Shown: piece by piece, positions 24,743-36,560 of the stretch
Position numbering within the stretch: the first letter of the stretch is position 1
Layout: every line of letters starts with the position of its first letter
DNA from: Coffea arabica
Lineage: Eukaryota > Streptophyta > Magnoliopsida > Gentianales > Rubiaceae
Length of the DNA: 64,000 bases
Direction: 5' to 3'
NCBI RefSeq assembly: GCF_036785885.1
Contig: NC_092312.1
Coordinates: 11,674,001 to 11,738,000 of the forward strand
Notes under the pieces: model-generated
Databases searched by the model: none
The model's input: the letters and a program-made list of their open reading frames with translations, nothing else
What the model was told of the DNA's origin: nothing
Translations under genes and position numbers: made by a program

Positions 24743-27718
24743 CTAGCATAACCTCCTAACTTTATTGTGGTGATCGTCCCAGTAAAAAGAAAGGCACTCC
24801 ATCAACTTCAGCTCCAGTGTTTTGAAGTGGGCTATCTGCATCTGGAGCTCCATTCTTTCTTTCTTCAGATTCTGGTTTTCCTGCATGAGTAGCAGACGAG
24901 TAGTATTATTTTCCTCAACCGTGGATGAAGGGCTGTTGTTACTCTCTTCTGATGCTTTCAGATATTGAGGAAAGGCGCTGGGCTCGCACTTCTTCCGGTG
25001 TATCTCCGACAGCAGATGCCGGCACCCCTTCTGGAATTTCTCGTGCTGGAATTCCCATCTCTTAGATGCTGTTTTCTTGAATCCCTATGAAGAAACCAGA
25101 ATTGACATTCTTGTTAGTTCTCTTCTGGGATTTGTACAAAAAAAAAGAGTACGTGGTGTAGTTGAATTCAAAAAATACACTACTCTATCTTCAACTTTCA
25201 CTAATTTTCACTTTGGCCCTTAAAAGTTTGTTCAGTCTTAAAAAATACTAACGATTAAAGAAAATAGGGTACGCAGTCCTTATGATTATGGAATATGGAA
25301 GAGCTACAGCGTTAACGAACCATTATTATGATTTTGGAATATTAGGTCAAAAAACAACCAAATAGCAAAAAAAAAAAAAAACAAAGAATCAATGCCATGT
25401 GGTGAGAATTGCAAAATGGCCTTAAAGTTGAAAGATTTACTATAAAGCATAAACAACAATATCGTACTTCTTGAAAGTTGGTGGGATTGTCATTTCATTG
25501 CGGAAAATCATATGCTGTTCGCTAAACGTAAACACCATAGTACTGATTTCAAAAACCATTCATGTTGACCAAACTCAAAAGAATTTATCATCTGATCTTC
25601 TTCATGTTTGGCTGCTTTGGCACCTCGACCTACGATAATATTTGGAATTGGAACCAAGAAGAGGAGTATATATTGTGACTATACATATATATATATATAT
25701 ATATATTAAGTATAAGGAAGTTTCGGTGCTAAGCAGTGCAGTAGATTACTGGTACTAATTAAACGACAAATAGTCAAAAGAATTCTCAATTTGTTTTTCA
25801 ACCGCAATCTTCAACGCAGAACTAACAACAAGATGCATTAAATAATCTTTTCCTGTAGGAGGAAGAGGATAAACGATTAGATACCTTCTTTTTCCAACTA
25901 CTAAATTTATTGTGGAATCAGGAATATGGGAACCTTCCGAGTCTACGTTGGCCTTCTATAAAGAAACTGAGCATTCACATTTAGACTTCTGTGTATTCTA
26001 AACAAGTGCTTTGTTATTCTACGGCGAATTAAGTCAAAACATTTATTCTTATTCTCCTAAGATTCCAAACCAGCAGTGTGATTATTTTGACTGCTGTGGT
26101 ATACTGCGCAGCCACCTTTTTCATTTTATATTTCAAAACAATAATTTGTTAGAAAAAGAAAAAGAAAAAAAAAACAAATACCAGCCCATCAGAGCAAGGT
26201 CAATCAATGGAAAGCTTAAAGAAGATTATTGAGTTTGTTAGGAATTGGTCCGTGCGAGAAGGGTTTGTCTGGAGAAGTAATCATATGGGAAAAAAATGTT
26301 TTTTTGTTGCATAATGAACATGTTTTCCAATCAATTTTTTTTTTCTATCTTCTTAATCACATTTGTATTTTGCATGTATTACCTTACAAAAAAATTACAC
26401 TGGGTTTGTTTGGATTGCTTCATATTTTTCCAATTTTATTTGCTTACATCATTTTTACAATTTTCAATACACCTTTTTATCTTCCCAATATCTTTTTATC
26501 TCACATACATCACATCACAAAAAGTGCTACAGTAAAAATATCTCAAATAATCCCAAATAACTTACAATCCAAACAGACTAACTATTATTCTAAAGAATTT
26601 ATTCCGAACAATCTTCTATTTTAAAGAACATTTCATCATTTTGTGTTGAATGAAAAGCTTGACAGCTTATTTCGACTTTTTTTTAAAAAAAATTTTGGAA
26701 ACTCTTCTCAAAAGAAAAAGCCACTGAACTTTGCAAAGTTTTGTGTGAAATGAACAGCTTGACAACTTATTGGATTGTGTTTTCCAAAGTTTTGTTCGTG
26801 TTTATCCCTACGCTTGCACACAGTCAAATCAGCCGACATCTTTCACACATTAAGGTTTCGTATGCATTTGTTCCCAAAACAATAATAATTATTCCAAGTT
26901 AGCCTCTCATCTTCCAAAAGTGTTAAGAGGCAATATATCCTACTAATATTCTTGACGCATCAAATCAAAGATTAAATCAAATTACTTTTCTCTACTACAG
27001 AATGGCCCGAGGATGATGCATGTAAAACAACCAATAGTAACTTTACTTTTCTCATCCCTGTTAATTACACGATAATAGATCAAATTAGACGTTCATGAAT
27101 TCAAGATGTAATTAACCACTCTCCGGTAAAGTGTCCTTCACATCAAACCTGAATATTCATTCTAACTCTTGACTAAGGCATTTTCACTTTATCTTCATGC
27201 ATTCTGGCCATGGAATATCGAATATGTGCTGAACTGAGCCACAAAGAGAAGCCACACAAACACCCACATGATACATGCAAACTGTAAAACATGTCAAACT
27301 TGAGATGGATGGATGTTTATCAAAAAGGGCCCTTAATATGCAAATTAATCAGAGAGAAGATAACACACGCACACGCACACAAAATTATGGAGTCAGTATA
27401 TGATAAAGGAAGATCAGGGAGACTCACATAGGTATTGAGCTGTCGAATGAAGCTAGAGAAATTATTATGCTTGAAATATCTAGGCAACATGAGCTCAGAA
27501 AACTCAGCAGGAGACCAAACAACAAAACCTGTTCCATCAGCGGTCCATGACACTACCCTTTGGCCCCAGCTTCCTCTTTCAGTTGCTTCCCTGCGACCCC
27601 TCTCTTCTTCCTCCTCCAAAAGGTCATAGGTCTTGGATAGAAATGGAGCCGGGCTCTTAATCCTCGATGAGGAAGATGACGACTGCCCCACGATTGGTCT
27701 CCTTCGCTCTCTAGCCAT
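24743..27718 (-). CDS. HSFB3: Class B heat-shock transcription factor (HSFB3-like)
   Basis: Two exons: 27428-27718 and 24743-25084, split by a 2.3 kb intron at the position conserved in plant HSF genes, inside the DNA-binding domain after RQLNTY; 210 residues. Exon 1 carries [21 protein letters not shown] and [18 protein letters not shown]. Exon 2 continues [20 protein letters not shown], completing the winged-helix domain that binds heat-shock elements. A short leucine/methionine heptad region ([20 protein letters not shown], about 150-180) allows oligomerisation without the class A insertion. The tail ends NKVRRLC, as recalled for HSFB3; a canonical LFGV repressor tetrapeptide is not visible. 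The loop between helices 1 and 2 has an acidic/basic insertion ([19 protein letters not shown]) longer than in most HSFs. A TATATAGT-like box lies near 27851-27860 on the minus strand. Class B factors usually repress or act as co-regulators in the nucleus. Confidence 0.93.
25685..25708. repeat. (AT)n microsatellite in HSF intron
   Basis: About twelve AT units inside the long intron of the heat-shock factor gene. Confidence 0.9.
26401..26582. mobile_element. TGGGTTTGTTTGGATTG-ended MITE in HSF intron
   Basis: A roughly 180 bp element that starts TGGGTTTGTTTGGATTGC and ends CAATCCAAACAGAC, so the ends are inverted repeats. The interior (CACATCACAAAAAGTGCTAC, TTTTTATCTCACATACATCA) is the reverse complement of the element at 44939-45110. 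No coding capacity. Confidence 0.8.
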
Positions 27719-28702
27719 TCTTGAATTGTCTAGAGAACTCAAACAGTTCTACTGTTTGAATGCATATTCTCTTCTGCTTAATAATTATGGACCCGCTTCT
27801 TGGAAACTACTAGTTCTGTCATCTGTGGAAGATGCTACTGATACGGGTAGTACTATATATCTTTCTTTGGTTGCACTGTTCTTGTCGCTTTCTTTGTCGA
27901 CTGAGTGCATATTTCTACGCTTTTCGCAAGGGGGACCCAAAGAGACATAGTCCGAAACTGAAAGTGGATATTTTTCCATCTTTTGCTTTGGATATTATTG
28001 GTTACTTCGTTTGAAAGGATAGTAGAATTTTCGTGGTGTCTATTATAAGCTTGGGAGACGTGTAATTTGAATATGTCAATGAAATGCCATTTAGTGATTC
28101 ATAGACCAACCAATCCAAAAGGATGTCTTTGTTGTCCGGAAAGATTAATCGGTGGCACAATTAGTGCGGTCGCCGAAGTAGAAGAAGAAGATGGAGTGTA
28201 ATTTACAGTCAATTTCCTATAAAGAGTCGGGCTCACATGACAAATAGTTTACTTAATTACGTACTCTCAAAATAACTCCTCTTGAAGTGCAGCTTTAAGT
28301 GATTTCTGTAGTTAGTTAGTACTAGTATTAGATTAAATGCATGGTGAGACAAAAAAAAGAAGGGTTAATTACATTTACCTCCCCAGAGGTTTGATCATAT
28401 TACCAATCAATCCTTGTAATTTGTTCAAATAACGGTCTCATCCTTTGAATGATCAAACATTTAACAAAAACCTCCTTAATGTCGAAAATGCCCTTATTGA
28501 GGCCATGTTGCATTAAAAAAAGAACATATTTTTATTTTATTAATCCTGAACCAATCCAAAAAAATAGAAAAAAGTTTTTGCTTATTATTTTATAAAAATC
28601 ATATCTTTGCTTCCATAAATAGTTTTGAATCAATAATTATTTTAAATCTTAAAAATGAATATTAAAAATTAGATAAATTGAAAGAAAAAAAAAGAAGAAA
28701 TT

Positions 28703-28806
28703 ATTTTAATTCCTGAAGTATGGTTCAAATTGAGGAAAACATGCCTTGTGCTCTCCGCAACATGCCTTGAACCACAAATTCGAACCATACTTGAGGCTTT
28801 AAAATA
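28703..28806. repeat. Imperfect inverted repeat
   Basis: TTATTTTAATTCCTGAAGTA near 28703 is mirrored by TACTTGAGGCTTTAAAATAA ending near 28806. The core words are AAGTATGGTTCAAATT and its inverted form. Two direct ACATGCCTTG words lie in the loop. It could be the remains of a small MITE. Confidence 0.45.
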
Positions 28807-31800
28807 ATTGCTTCTTTTTTAATTGAAAATTAGTATTGATCACATCCCAAAAAACTGCCCTTAACTTTCCTAGCGAATAAAATAAATTTTGTCATAAACA
28901 CAAAGTTATTCCTCAATCCTCCTTTTTGGAAACGAGAAGAAATTCATTACTTCAATAAAGGCACTAAGTATATAGAAGTCACTATAAAGCGGTGTTTTTT
29001 CTTTTGTCCACACAAAATCTTTCTTCCTCAAAGGCAAAAGATCACACTGCACAAAATCTTTCTTCCTTAGCGCTGCTGCGTTGGAAGTAACATATATGTG
29101 CCGCGAAAGAGTTCAAAGAATCCACGGAAATTTGAGGAAGGGCCGCGAAAGCTGACTTTCGATTTCGAAGACTGTGGCGGCGACTGATGTCATATATACG
29201 TTTTTCACTTTTCAGCTCCAAAAAACAGGAAATGGATCCAAAAGGTGCACTCTCCCCGACGTACGGAGTACAAAATACTCTTGAATCCTTCGCGGTAATT
29301 CTACTAATTTGTAAAAATTGGTGCTCTAGTGTACAAAAATGAATACTATCATTTTACAAGTCAATATGGTTTTTTTTTTTTTTAATGTTACGCTTCACAT
29401 ATTAATTAATGTGAATTGTATTCAACTATGACTGCTAACAAGAATTCATTTTGGTCGTTGTCCTGGTTATTATTCAGGTAGTAAAATCATATTTGAATCA
29501 AATTTAAAAATATGAAGCAGACAAATATAGGTGGTTGGTCATTTTGTTTAATTTGGATCCGCCGTCTGATCTAATATATTTTGCAAATACGTTTATTCTC
29601 TTGAATTTACTAATAATTAATATAACTCTAGAATTGATCGACATGCATCTAAACCTAGTCGTACCAAAGAAATGAGTTTCTAATTTCTTGCAAACAATTT
29701 TCACGATTCTATGTTTTCCTTGCTCCGTGGTAAAACATATTTTTTGGTCAAATGTAGAAAAATTCTAAATCAAGTGCGGGTCAAGGAAATCAAGCTCGTG
29801 TAGCTTCCATTGAAATGTGGAACCGGACACCAAAAACAAAAACTAACAGGCAAAAACATCCGCCCCAGAACAAAAAACCAAAATACAAAAAACATACGCA
29901 AAAGAAATCAGGAGCCATGAAGATATAATGGTAAGGTGGCAGCAAACCTGATTTGACTACGCGCTCCGGGTCCCCTTTGGAGACTATTTTTTCGTGGTTT
30001 ATGCCTTTATTTATGCCCATTGAATTCGAGTGTTGAACCCCAAAAAAAAAAACAAAAACTGTAGCTTTCTTCTCAAAAATAGTAATACGTCTTCGATCGT
30101 GAAACTCCTAATTCATGCAATACATTATGCTTATTCAATCCTGAATGTTCTAATAGATTCAAGCCCGGAGAAGACAAGCCCGGAGGCATATACAGATTAA
30201 AAAATGGTTTCACTCGGAGACTTTTCCATGCATGGTATGTTTATAAATTCTAAAGACTAATTGAGGGGTTGACGTACTACAGGTACATGTCCTTGAATTC
30301 AACTGCGTATTCGTGTCCTTGCTTGCGTTTGCTTAGAAAGAGAAAAACTTCTCCTCTATTTTAGACTTCAAACTCGATTACCTCACATGTTACACATCAG
30401 GAACTCGCATGATAGTCTTAAAAATTTATCCAATAGAATCACCATCCAAATCTTTAGCTTTGCACGACGGAATTATGCGTTATGTAAAATGTATTTAGTG
30501 AATATAAACAGATGTATACACATATGAATCACGAATTCTTTGACAATAGATCTTGTTTCAAACTATGAAGTATGAATATAATTGTCTCCATCTACCCTGC
30601 ACAGGTTAGTTTTGTTCGTGATCAGGCGTGAAGTTGGCTATATTGCCAAAGTCTGTAGTTGGAACATTATACCTTGTATCTATTAGCCGCTGCAGTTGTA
30701 AATCACTACAATGTGAATAAAGAAGTTCGGAACCTGATTAAAAAGACTTGACTCAAACTGGATTATGAATGTTGACTTGAAAATCTGACATCTTTTTATT
30801 GTTGTTCTTGAGAGTCTTGACTAGAAGAAGGGGCGTATTTATTAGCCCCAGAAAGACTGGGTTCCATCAAATAGCTCTCACACACCAAAAAAAAAAAAAA
30901 AAAAAATTGTAAAAGAAGGATTAATTTTGACTTTCAAGAAAAAAAAAATGTAATGATGCGCTTTTACTTTGTGTTGAATGAATGATAAAATATAGAATCA
31001 TCCAAAAGTATGCATATATGATTCAACAGTTTGAAGATTTTTTTTTTTTTTTTTTAAATAGAGGAAAGGTAGGAATTAAGAAGCAAGAAAGGAGAAGGAA
31101 AATTTGAACCCAGAACTTCTAAATCTTAGAACTCAACCTTAATGATCACTATAATCAACTTTCATTCAGATCTTCTTTTACAAATCAAAATATATCAGTG
31201 TTTGTCTCCAAAATATCACCAAAACTTAATTAAGTACCACGTCCCAAGATTTACAGCGTTAACTGTGCCTACGACTTTGAAATTAATCAGAGCTCAGAAA
31301 GGGACATCAGACTCATCTTAGTCAACAAAGATATATGTATGTATGTATATATTTTTTCAGTGAAACTCATGAGACTTGGTAAAAGAAGCTAGAAATCAAA
31401 ATGGTTCTCGAACATGCACGAAATTTGGGTCATTTGGTTGCATGGCAGACCAAAACTAAGGCCTTGTTATTGAGTCCTTCCTCAGTTCACACCTTCATAT
31501 TTATATCAGACGGTTGCTTGGGACAGATATCAGGTACAGTCGTCATAGATCCATGGTTCTACAGGTTAAGTTTACTGTTTGGTGGTTTGGTTAATTGATA
31601 GAAAAAAAAAAAAAACATGTGAGTATGATCGAGAAAAGAGCTTAGGATTAAGTATGTATGTTGCTTCAAGGTGATCATCTCATGGATTTGTGCACGTCAA
31701 AGAACTAAATGAAGTAGAGATTCATATTCATCAGCCATAAGAAAGTTTGCAGAAGAAGGATGAAATGAACCAGATAAATCAGTTGGATAATAATTAATGT

Positions 31801-32767
31801 CCGTCCGTCCGAGTTCAATGGATAAATAACTTATAAGCCTCGTCCGAGCGTGTACAAGGAATTTGGCATCACTTGAGTTTTCTGAGAGGTTGAAATGGTC
31901 TGGAAAGCAATGCTGGAGGAGTTCAGGCCTTTCATGGTTTTGAGGCCTTGTAGTACAATTAACTTGGCCCAGAAACTCATTCTCCCTCGCTTACTCATCA
32001 AATTCAATGAAAACAGGACGACATTTTGGGAGAGCAAATAGTAAGCCAGGTCAAGATGCCATGGGTAACAAACATTTATTCAGGATTTTGAATCGAGTTG
32101 ATGGACAAAATAAGACAGTTTCGTTTGTAAGAAGGATTTATAAGTAATTTTAAGTTAAAAAATATAAGTAAAAATTAAATAATTTTATAATTCGCTTTTG
32201 AGTTAAACTTACTATTTAAATTCGTTGAAAGTCAAGGTCGAACTTGATTTTCACGAGCAAAGCAAGTTTTTTTTCTTATATGATGAGTTGGGTGCCAAGC
32301 TACTCGCTAGTAGTTTGCATTCACTTGCACCCTAAGTAATATCAGTTGATAATATTTTAGGATCAAAGTTAAAATTTTTTCAAGATTGGGTAAAAACGTT
32401 AGCGTAAAAACTCAAATGAATCTCTAATTTTAAGCCATCTTTGAGGGAAAGAAAAGAAAAATGTCCTGTCTAAGCCCGCATTTGTAACTCCTGTATGTCG
32501 AAATTGAAGTCCACTATTTTACACCAAAAATGATCATAATTACTCACTTGCTAAACAATGCAAAGAAAATCACAAAAAATTTTGAGAAAATACTAGGGCT
32601 GCAAGATTGATCCGTTCAAAGGATAACCAATCAAGCATTCCAGACTGCATGATGCAGGGAAAAAATTTTGAAAACAAAAAAACAACTTGCTACTTTCTCC
32701 TTTTTATCCATCTACTGTTTTCTCCAGTTTATCTATCCACGGTTGATTGTTTTTATTTATGATAATA

Positions 32768-33480
32768 ACAATTTATCCCCTTAAGGTATTCCGTGATTCT
32801 CACTTTTCCTCTAACATTTATTTTTTATCACTTAAATCTCTAAGAGACAAAAATATCGCTCTATTATGCTAAGTTTTTAATTTTCAAATTTTTTTGCTTT
32901 CCTTAATTATTGAACTTTAACATGCAATTTGATATTGACCACTCTAATTGATGGTAATAAAGTTTCGTATGAGATGAGCATACAAAATTAGGGAATACAT
33001 TAATAATTGATTAATTTTTAAAAACTGGCAAATAAAAAAGATCCTAATAAGCAAGAACTTATTACAGGAAAATCAACAAAAAAAAAAGTCCAATACCAAC
33101 ATGTGAAGGTGTAATTGTAAAAATGGGTAATTGACTGTGAATAGTGTAATTATAAGAAAATAGAATATATTTTTTGCTTGATTTCTTAAATTTGAAAATA
33201 GATGAAATTGATTTGTAAAAAATATGCAGTTTTTTTAATTTTGTAAATTAGGGAACAAACATCCTAAAATTTTTTGTTAGAGAAATATATTATTTTCTTA
33301 TAAATAAAATTTTGAAAAAAAGAAAACTATTTTGGAACAAAAACAAGATTAGAGACAAATAAAAAAAAAAGGAAAACAACTATATGGCAAAGGGGTATTT
33401 TTATCTTTTAGGGGTTAAGTGACACAAAATGAAAGTTAAGTGAAAAATCAGGATATGACTTTAGTGGGTAAATTACAATT
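32768..33480. repeat. Foldback element with about 90 bp imperfect terminal inverted repeats
   Basis: The left arm (CAATTTATCCCC, TTCTCACTTTTCCTCTAAC, TCACTTAAATCTCT) is matched in reverse complement by the right arm ending near 33480 (GGGGTTAAGTGACAC, GTTAAGTGAAAAATC, GTGGGTAAATTACAATT). The arms match loosely over about 90 bp around a 0.5 kb AT-rich centre. Probably an old non-autonomous DNA transposon; no transposase frame is present. Confidence 0.5.
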
Positions 33481-33692
33481 AACCCCGTTTCTGAATTTTA
33501 CCAACCCCCTACGGAAAAAAAAAAAAATGGAGACTCTACACTTAGCAGGGAGCACTGCTTAGAGGGCCACGGAAATGGCTGGCTTCTGAATTGAAGACTC
33601 CAAATTTCATAAACCCTTCGTGGCCTCGTGCTTCTTAAAACCCAAACTAATTTGCTCTCGCCTTCTGTCACTCTCTCCCTCCAATCCAAAAA

Positions 33693-36560
33693 ATGAACAT
33701 TCTTTTCCCCAATCCCCTTAGTCAGCTCTCAAAATCTGCTTCGCAGAAAATGTTTACGCATTTCTTTTGCACAAGATCACCAAAATCCCTCGACCGATCT
33801 CACCCTTCAAACAATCTTTACAAAAGAATTTCACCTCTGGGTGATCCAAAAATCTCAGTGGTGCCTGTGCTTGATCAGTGGGCTGCCGAAGGAAGACCTG
33901 TCCACAAAGAATATCTAGAGAGCATCGTAAAGGAATTGAAAGCATACAAAAGATACAAACATGCCCTCGAGGTTTTGCATTCTTTTTCTCTTGCTTCCTT
34001 GCCATTTTCTTGTACTGAAATGCAATTTCTGTATTGTTTTCCTGTTTCCGTTGGGCTATATGCTTGTGGATATTTTTCCTATTATGAGTAAATGCGTAAA
34101 ATTTTTTGAAAAGAAATATGGATAATCATACTTGGTTTCCAGAAATATAGAAGTTAGATTTTTCAATAATCAACTTTTAGTTAGGGTCGACTGCCAGGAG
34201 ATCGACGTTACTATTTCTCCTTTTTTTCACCTTCCGCAGCTTATTTTTCTTTTCCTCATCCATTTGCACATCAAGCAACATTGTCGCAGACCGAATGAAA
34301 CAGTTTGGATTAACCTTGGACCTTTCATTGGACTTGATGGTTGCGAAGAGTAGGAGGTCAAAAGCCCAAATTTGGCGTACATTAAATTCATGGGCGAAGT
34401 ATTGTTTGCACCTTATTATCATGCACTGCCTGAGAATAAGAACCGTGAATCATATGGACACTGCTCCCAGTAAAGCGACCAACTTAATTGAAGAAAACTT
34501 AAGAAGCATTCTGTTTCAAATTTGTGAAACATACCATGCATCCAATTGGAGTTCCAAATACTTAAATCTAGAATATGGAGCAACTAATTATGGAACCTAC
34601 ACAATTACTAGCTTGAAGCCCGGTCCGTGTATGAACCTTCCGCACTTTATGTAACTCCTTTTGTGTGATCATCATGCTTCTGTAGGTGTAGTCATTGTCG
34701 CAGATATATCTGAAAATTGAAATTACTGAATTTTAGCTATTTGTGAAGCTTGATCTTGGCACCTGACCAGCCAGTTTTCTATTATTTCTTTCTTAAATGG
34801 GCTCGTGTCTTTCCTTAACAAACTTTAGGTAGAAAACTAGAAAATTTCTTTAGCATATTCAATCACATGAAGCTATAGAATAGTTTGTACTGGTAAAGAA
34901 ACCATCTATGGTGGCATGATAAAGCAGCACAGTGGCAAAGTTGTAGCTGTGACAGAATGGCTGCTATCTCTCCTTTGGTCCGTACTCAGTACAATTGAAT
35001 TATAGGTGGATTCATATGCCTGTCAGGTTGATCGGAAGGGGGAAGGATAAAATAACTTGCTTTTTGATTCTTCCTTTCCTTCTGACTAGAGCAGTATCAT
35101 GAGAGGTGTTGCTGTGACTAGGAATTGAATTCTCGAGATGTTGATGGGGATGGTTGATATGCTTGCTTGAAGTTCAGTTGTTAACTCAGTAGGGGTGAGG
35201 TGAATATAACATTCTCTGTATGTTGTGAATGTTAGCCAAATTTAACCTTCTTATGCAGCAGGGCATCTGCTTTAAGGAACGAATCTGAATGAAAATGGAC
35301 TCCTAATGTTCTTATGTATGATATTCCTAAATGTAGAAAGTACAAAAAAATTTTATAGTCATGTTGCCTTCATCTTATGATTCCATTCTGTATCAAATTT
35401 ATGTTTAGGTATCACGGTGGATGACCGAAAAAAGATACATGCCTTTGAGAGAGCTGGATGTTTCCATTCAAATTAATTTGATTCACAGAGTACATGGCTT
35501 GAAGGAAGCTGAGAACTGTTTCAATAATGTCAGTAGTAAGCTAAAAGGCTTTAATGCTCACATAGCCCTCCTTAACTGCTATGTCCATGAAAAATCAGTG
35601 GAAAAAGCAGAGGCCTTAATGCAGAAAATGAGGGAAATGGGGTATGCTAATTCACCACTACCCTACAATCTCATGATGAATCTCCATTATGGCTTGGGAA
35701 ACTATAAGAAGCTAGATGATCTAATGAATGAAATGGAAGGAAGGGGAATTAAATTTGACCCATTCACCCTCACCATCCGGTTAAGTGCTTATGCGGCTGC
35801 TTCTGATGCTGAAGGTGTAGATAAAATTGCTAAGATGATGGAAATTGATCCGCTGATTGTTCCAGACTTTAGTGTCTATGCTGTTGTAGCCCAGGGGTAC
35901 TTAAAAGTTGGTCAGTTGGATAAAGCTTTGCCAATTTTGAAGAAAATGGAGGAATTAGCAGTAACCACAAGGAAAGGAAAATTTCCGTATGATTTCCTGC
36001 TCAAATTGTATGCTGGAATGCAGAGGAGAGATGATGTGCTCCGAATATGGGAAATGTACAAGCAAAAACAGAAGATCAATAACAAGGGTTACATGACCAT
36101 GATGAGCTCACTACTGAGCTTTGGCGATGTTGGAGGCATTGAGGACATCTTTAAAGAATGGGAATCGAGGGGATTATCCTATGATTTTCGGGTTCCAAAT
36201 GTTTTGATACATGCTTATTGCAGAAATGGGGAATTGGAGAAGGCTGAGGCCCTTATAGACAAGGGGTTATCAGAAGGGGGTGAACCTTTTGCAACAACAT
36301 GGTTTTATATGGCACTTGGATACATAAAGGATAATCAGATTTCAAAAGCTGTGGAAGCATTGAAGAAGGCAATCTTGAAATGCCCTCCTGATCACAAGCC
36401 TAATACAGAAACATTGAACACCTGTCTGGAACATATGGAGAGGGGGGATGTGGAAAAGTCAGAGGAGTTCATAAAGCTTATAAAGAAAGAGAGCTTATGT
36501 TCACTGGCTGTTCAAGATAGCTCCATGGATTTTATCAAGTCTGGTGAATCTCAATCTTGA
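33693..36560 (+). CDS. P-class pentatricopeptide repeat protein, probably mitochondrial (copy 2)
   Basis: Exons 33693-33971 and 35409-36560, with a 1.4 kb phase-0 intron; 476 residues. The N-terminus (MNILFPNPLSQLSKSASQKM) is Ser/Lys-rich with no acidic residue, like an organelle presequence. The family signature KRISPLGDPKISVVPVLDQW is followed by KAYKRYKHALE at the exon end. Exon 2 opens VSRWMTEKRY and carries PPR-type helices (AHIALLNCYVHEKSVEKAEA, PYNLMMNLHYGLGNYKKLDD, SVYAVVAQGYLKVGQLDKAL), then EWESRGLSYDFRVPNVLIHA. The same exon-boundary motif and the same EWES...YDFRVPN block occur in copy 1, so the genes are paralogues. The At4g21705/At2g20710 group is the best match. RNA binding in mitochondria is the family role; the specific transcript is unknown. 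No frameshift is seen. Confidence 0.94.

Larger units (their letters stand above)
27719..33692. other. 6 kb intergenic region between heat-shock factor and PPR copy 2
   Basis: Contains the promoter of the heat-shock factor at its left end and that of PPR copy 2 at its right end. In between the DNA is AT-rich with poly(A)/poly(T) runs and no supported gene. A small imperfect hairpin pairs 28703-28735 with 28775-28806 (GAACCATACTT words in opposite orientation), and a 0.7 kb foldback repeat lies at 32768-33480. Confidence 0.5.

Noticed and set aside
26229-26624. 131-codon Phe/Ile-rich frame in the HSF intron
   Set aside because: AT-rich MITE sequence read as protein; it spans the element at 26401-26582.
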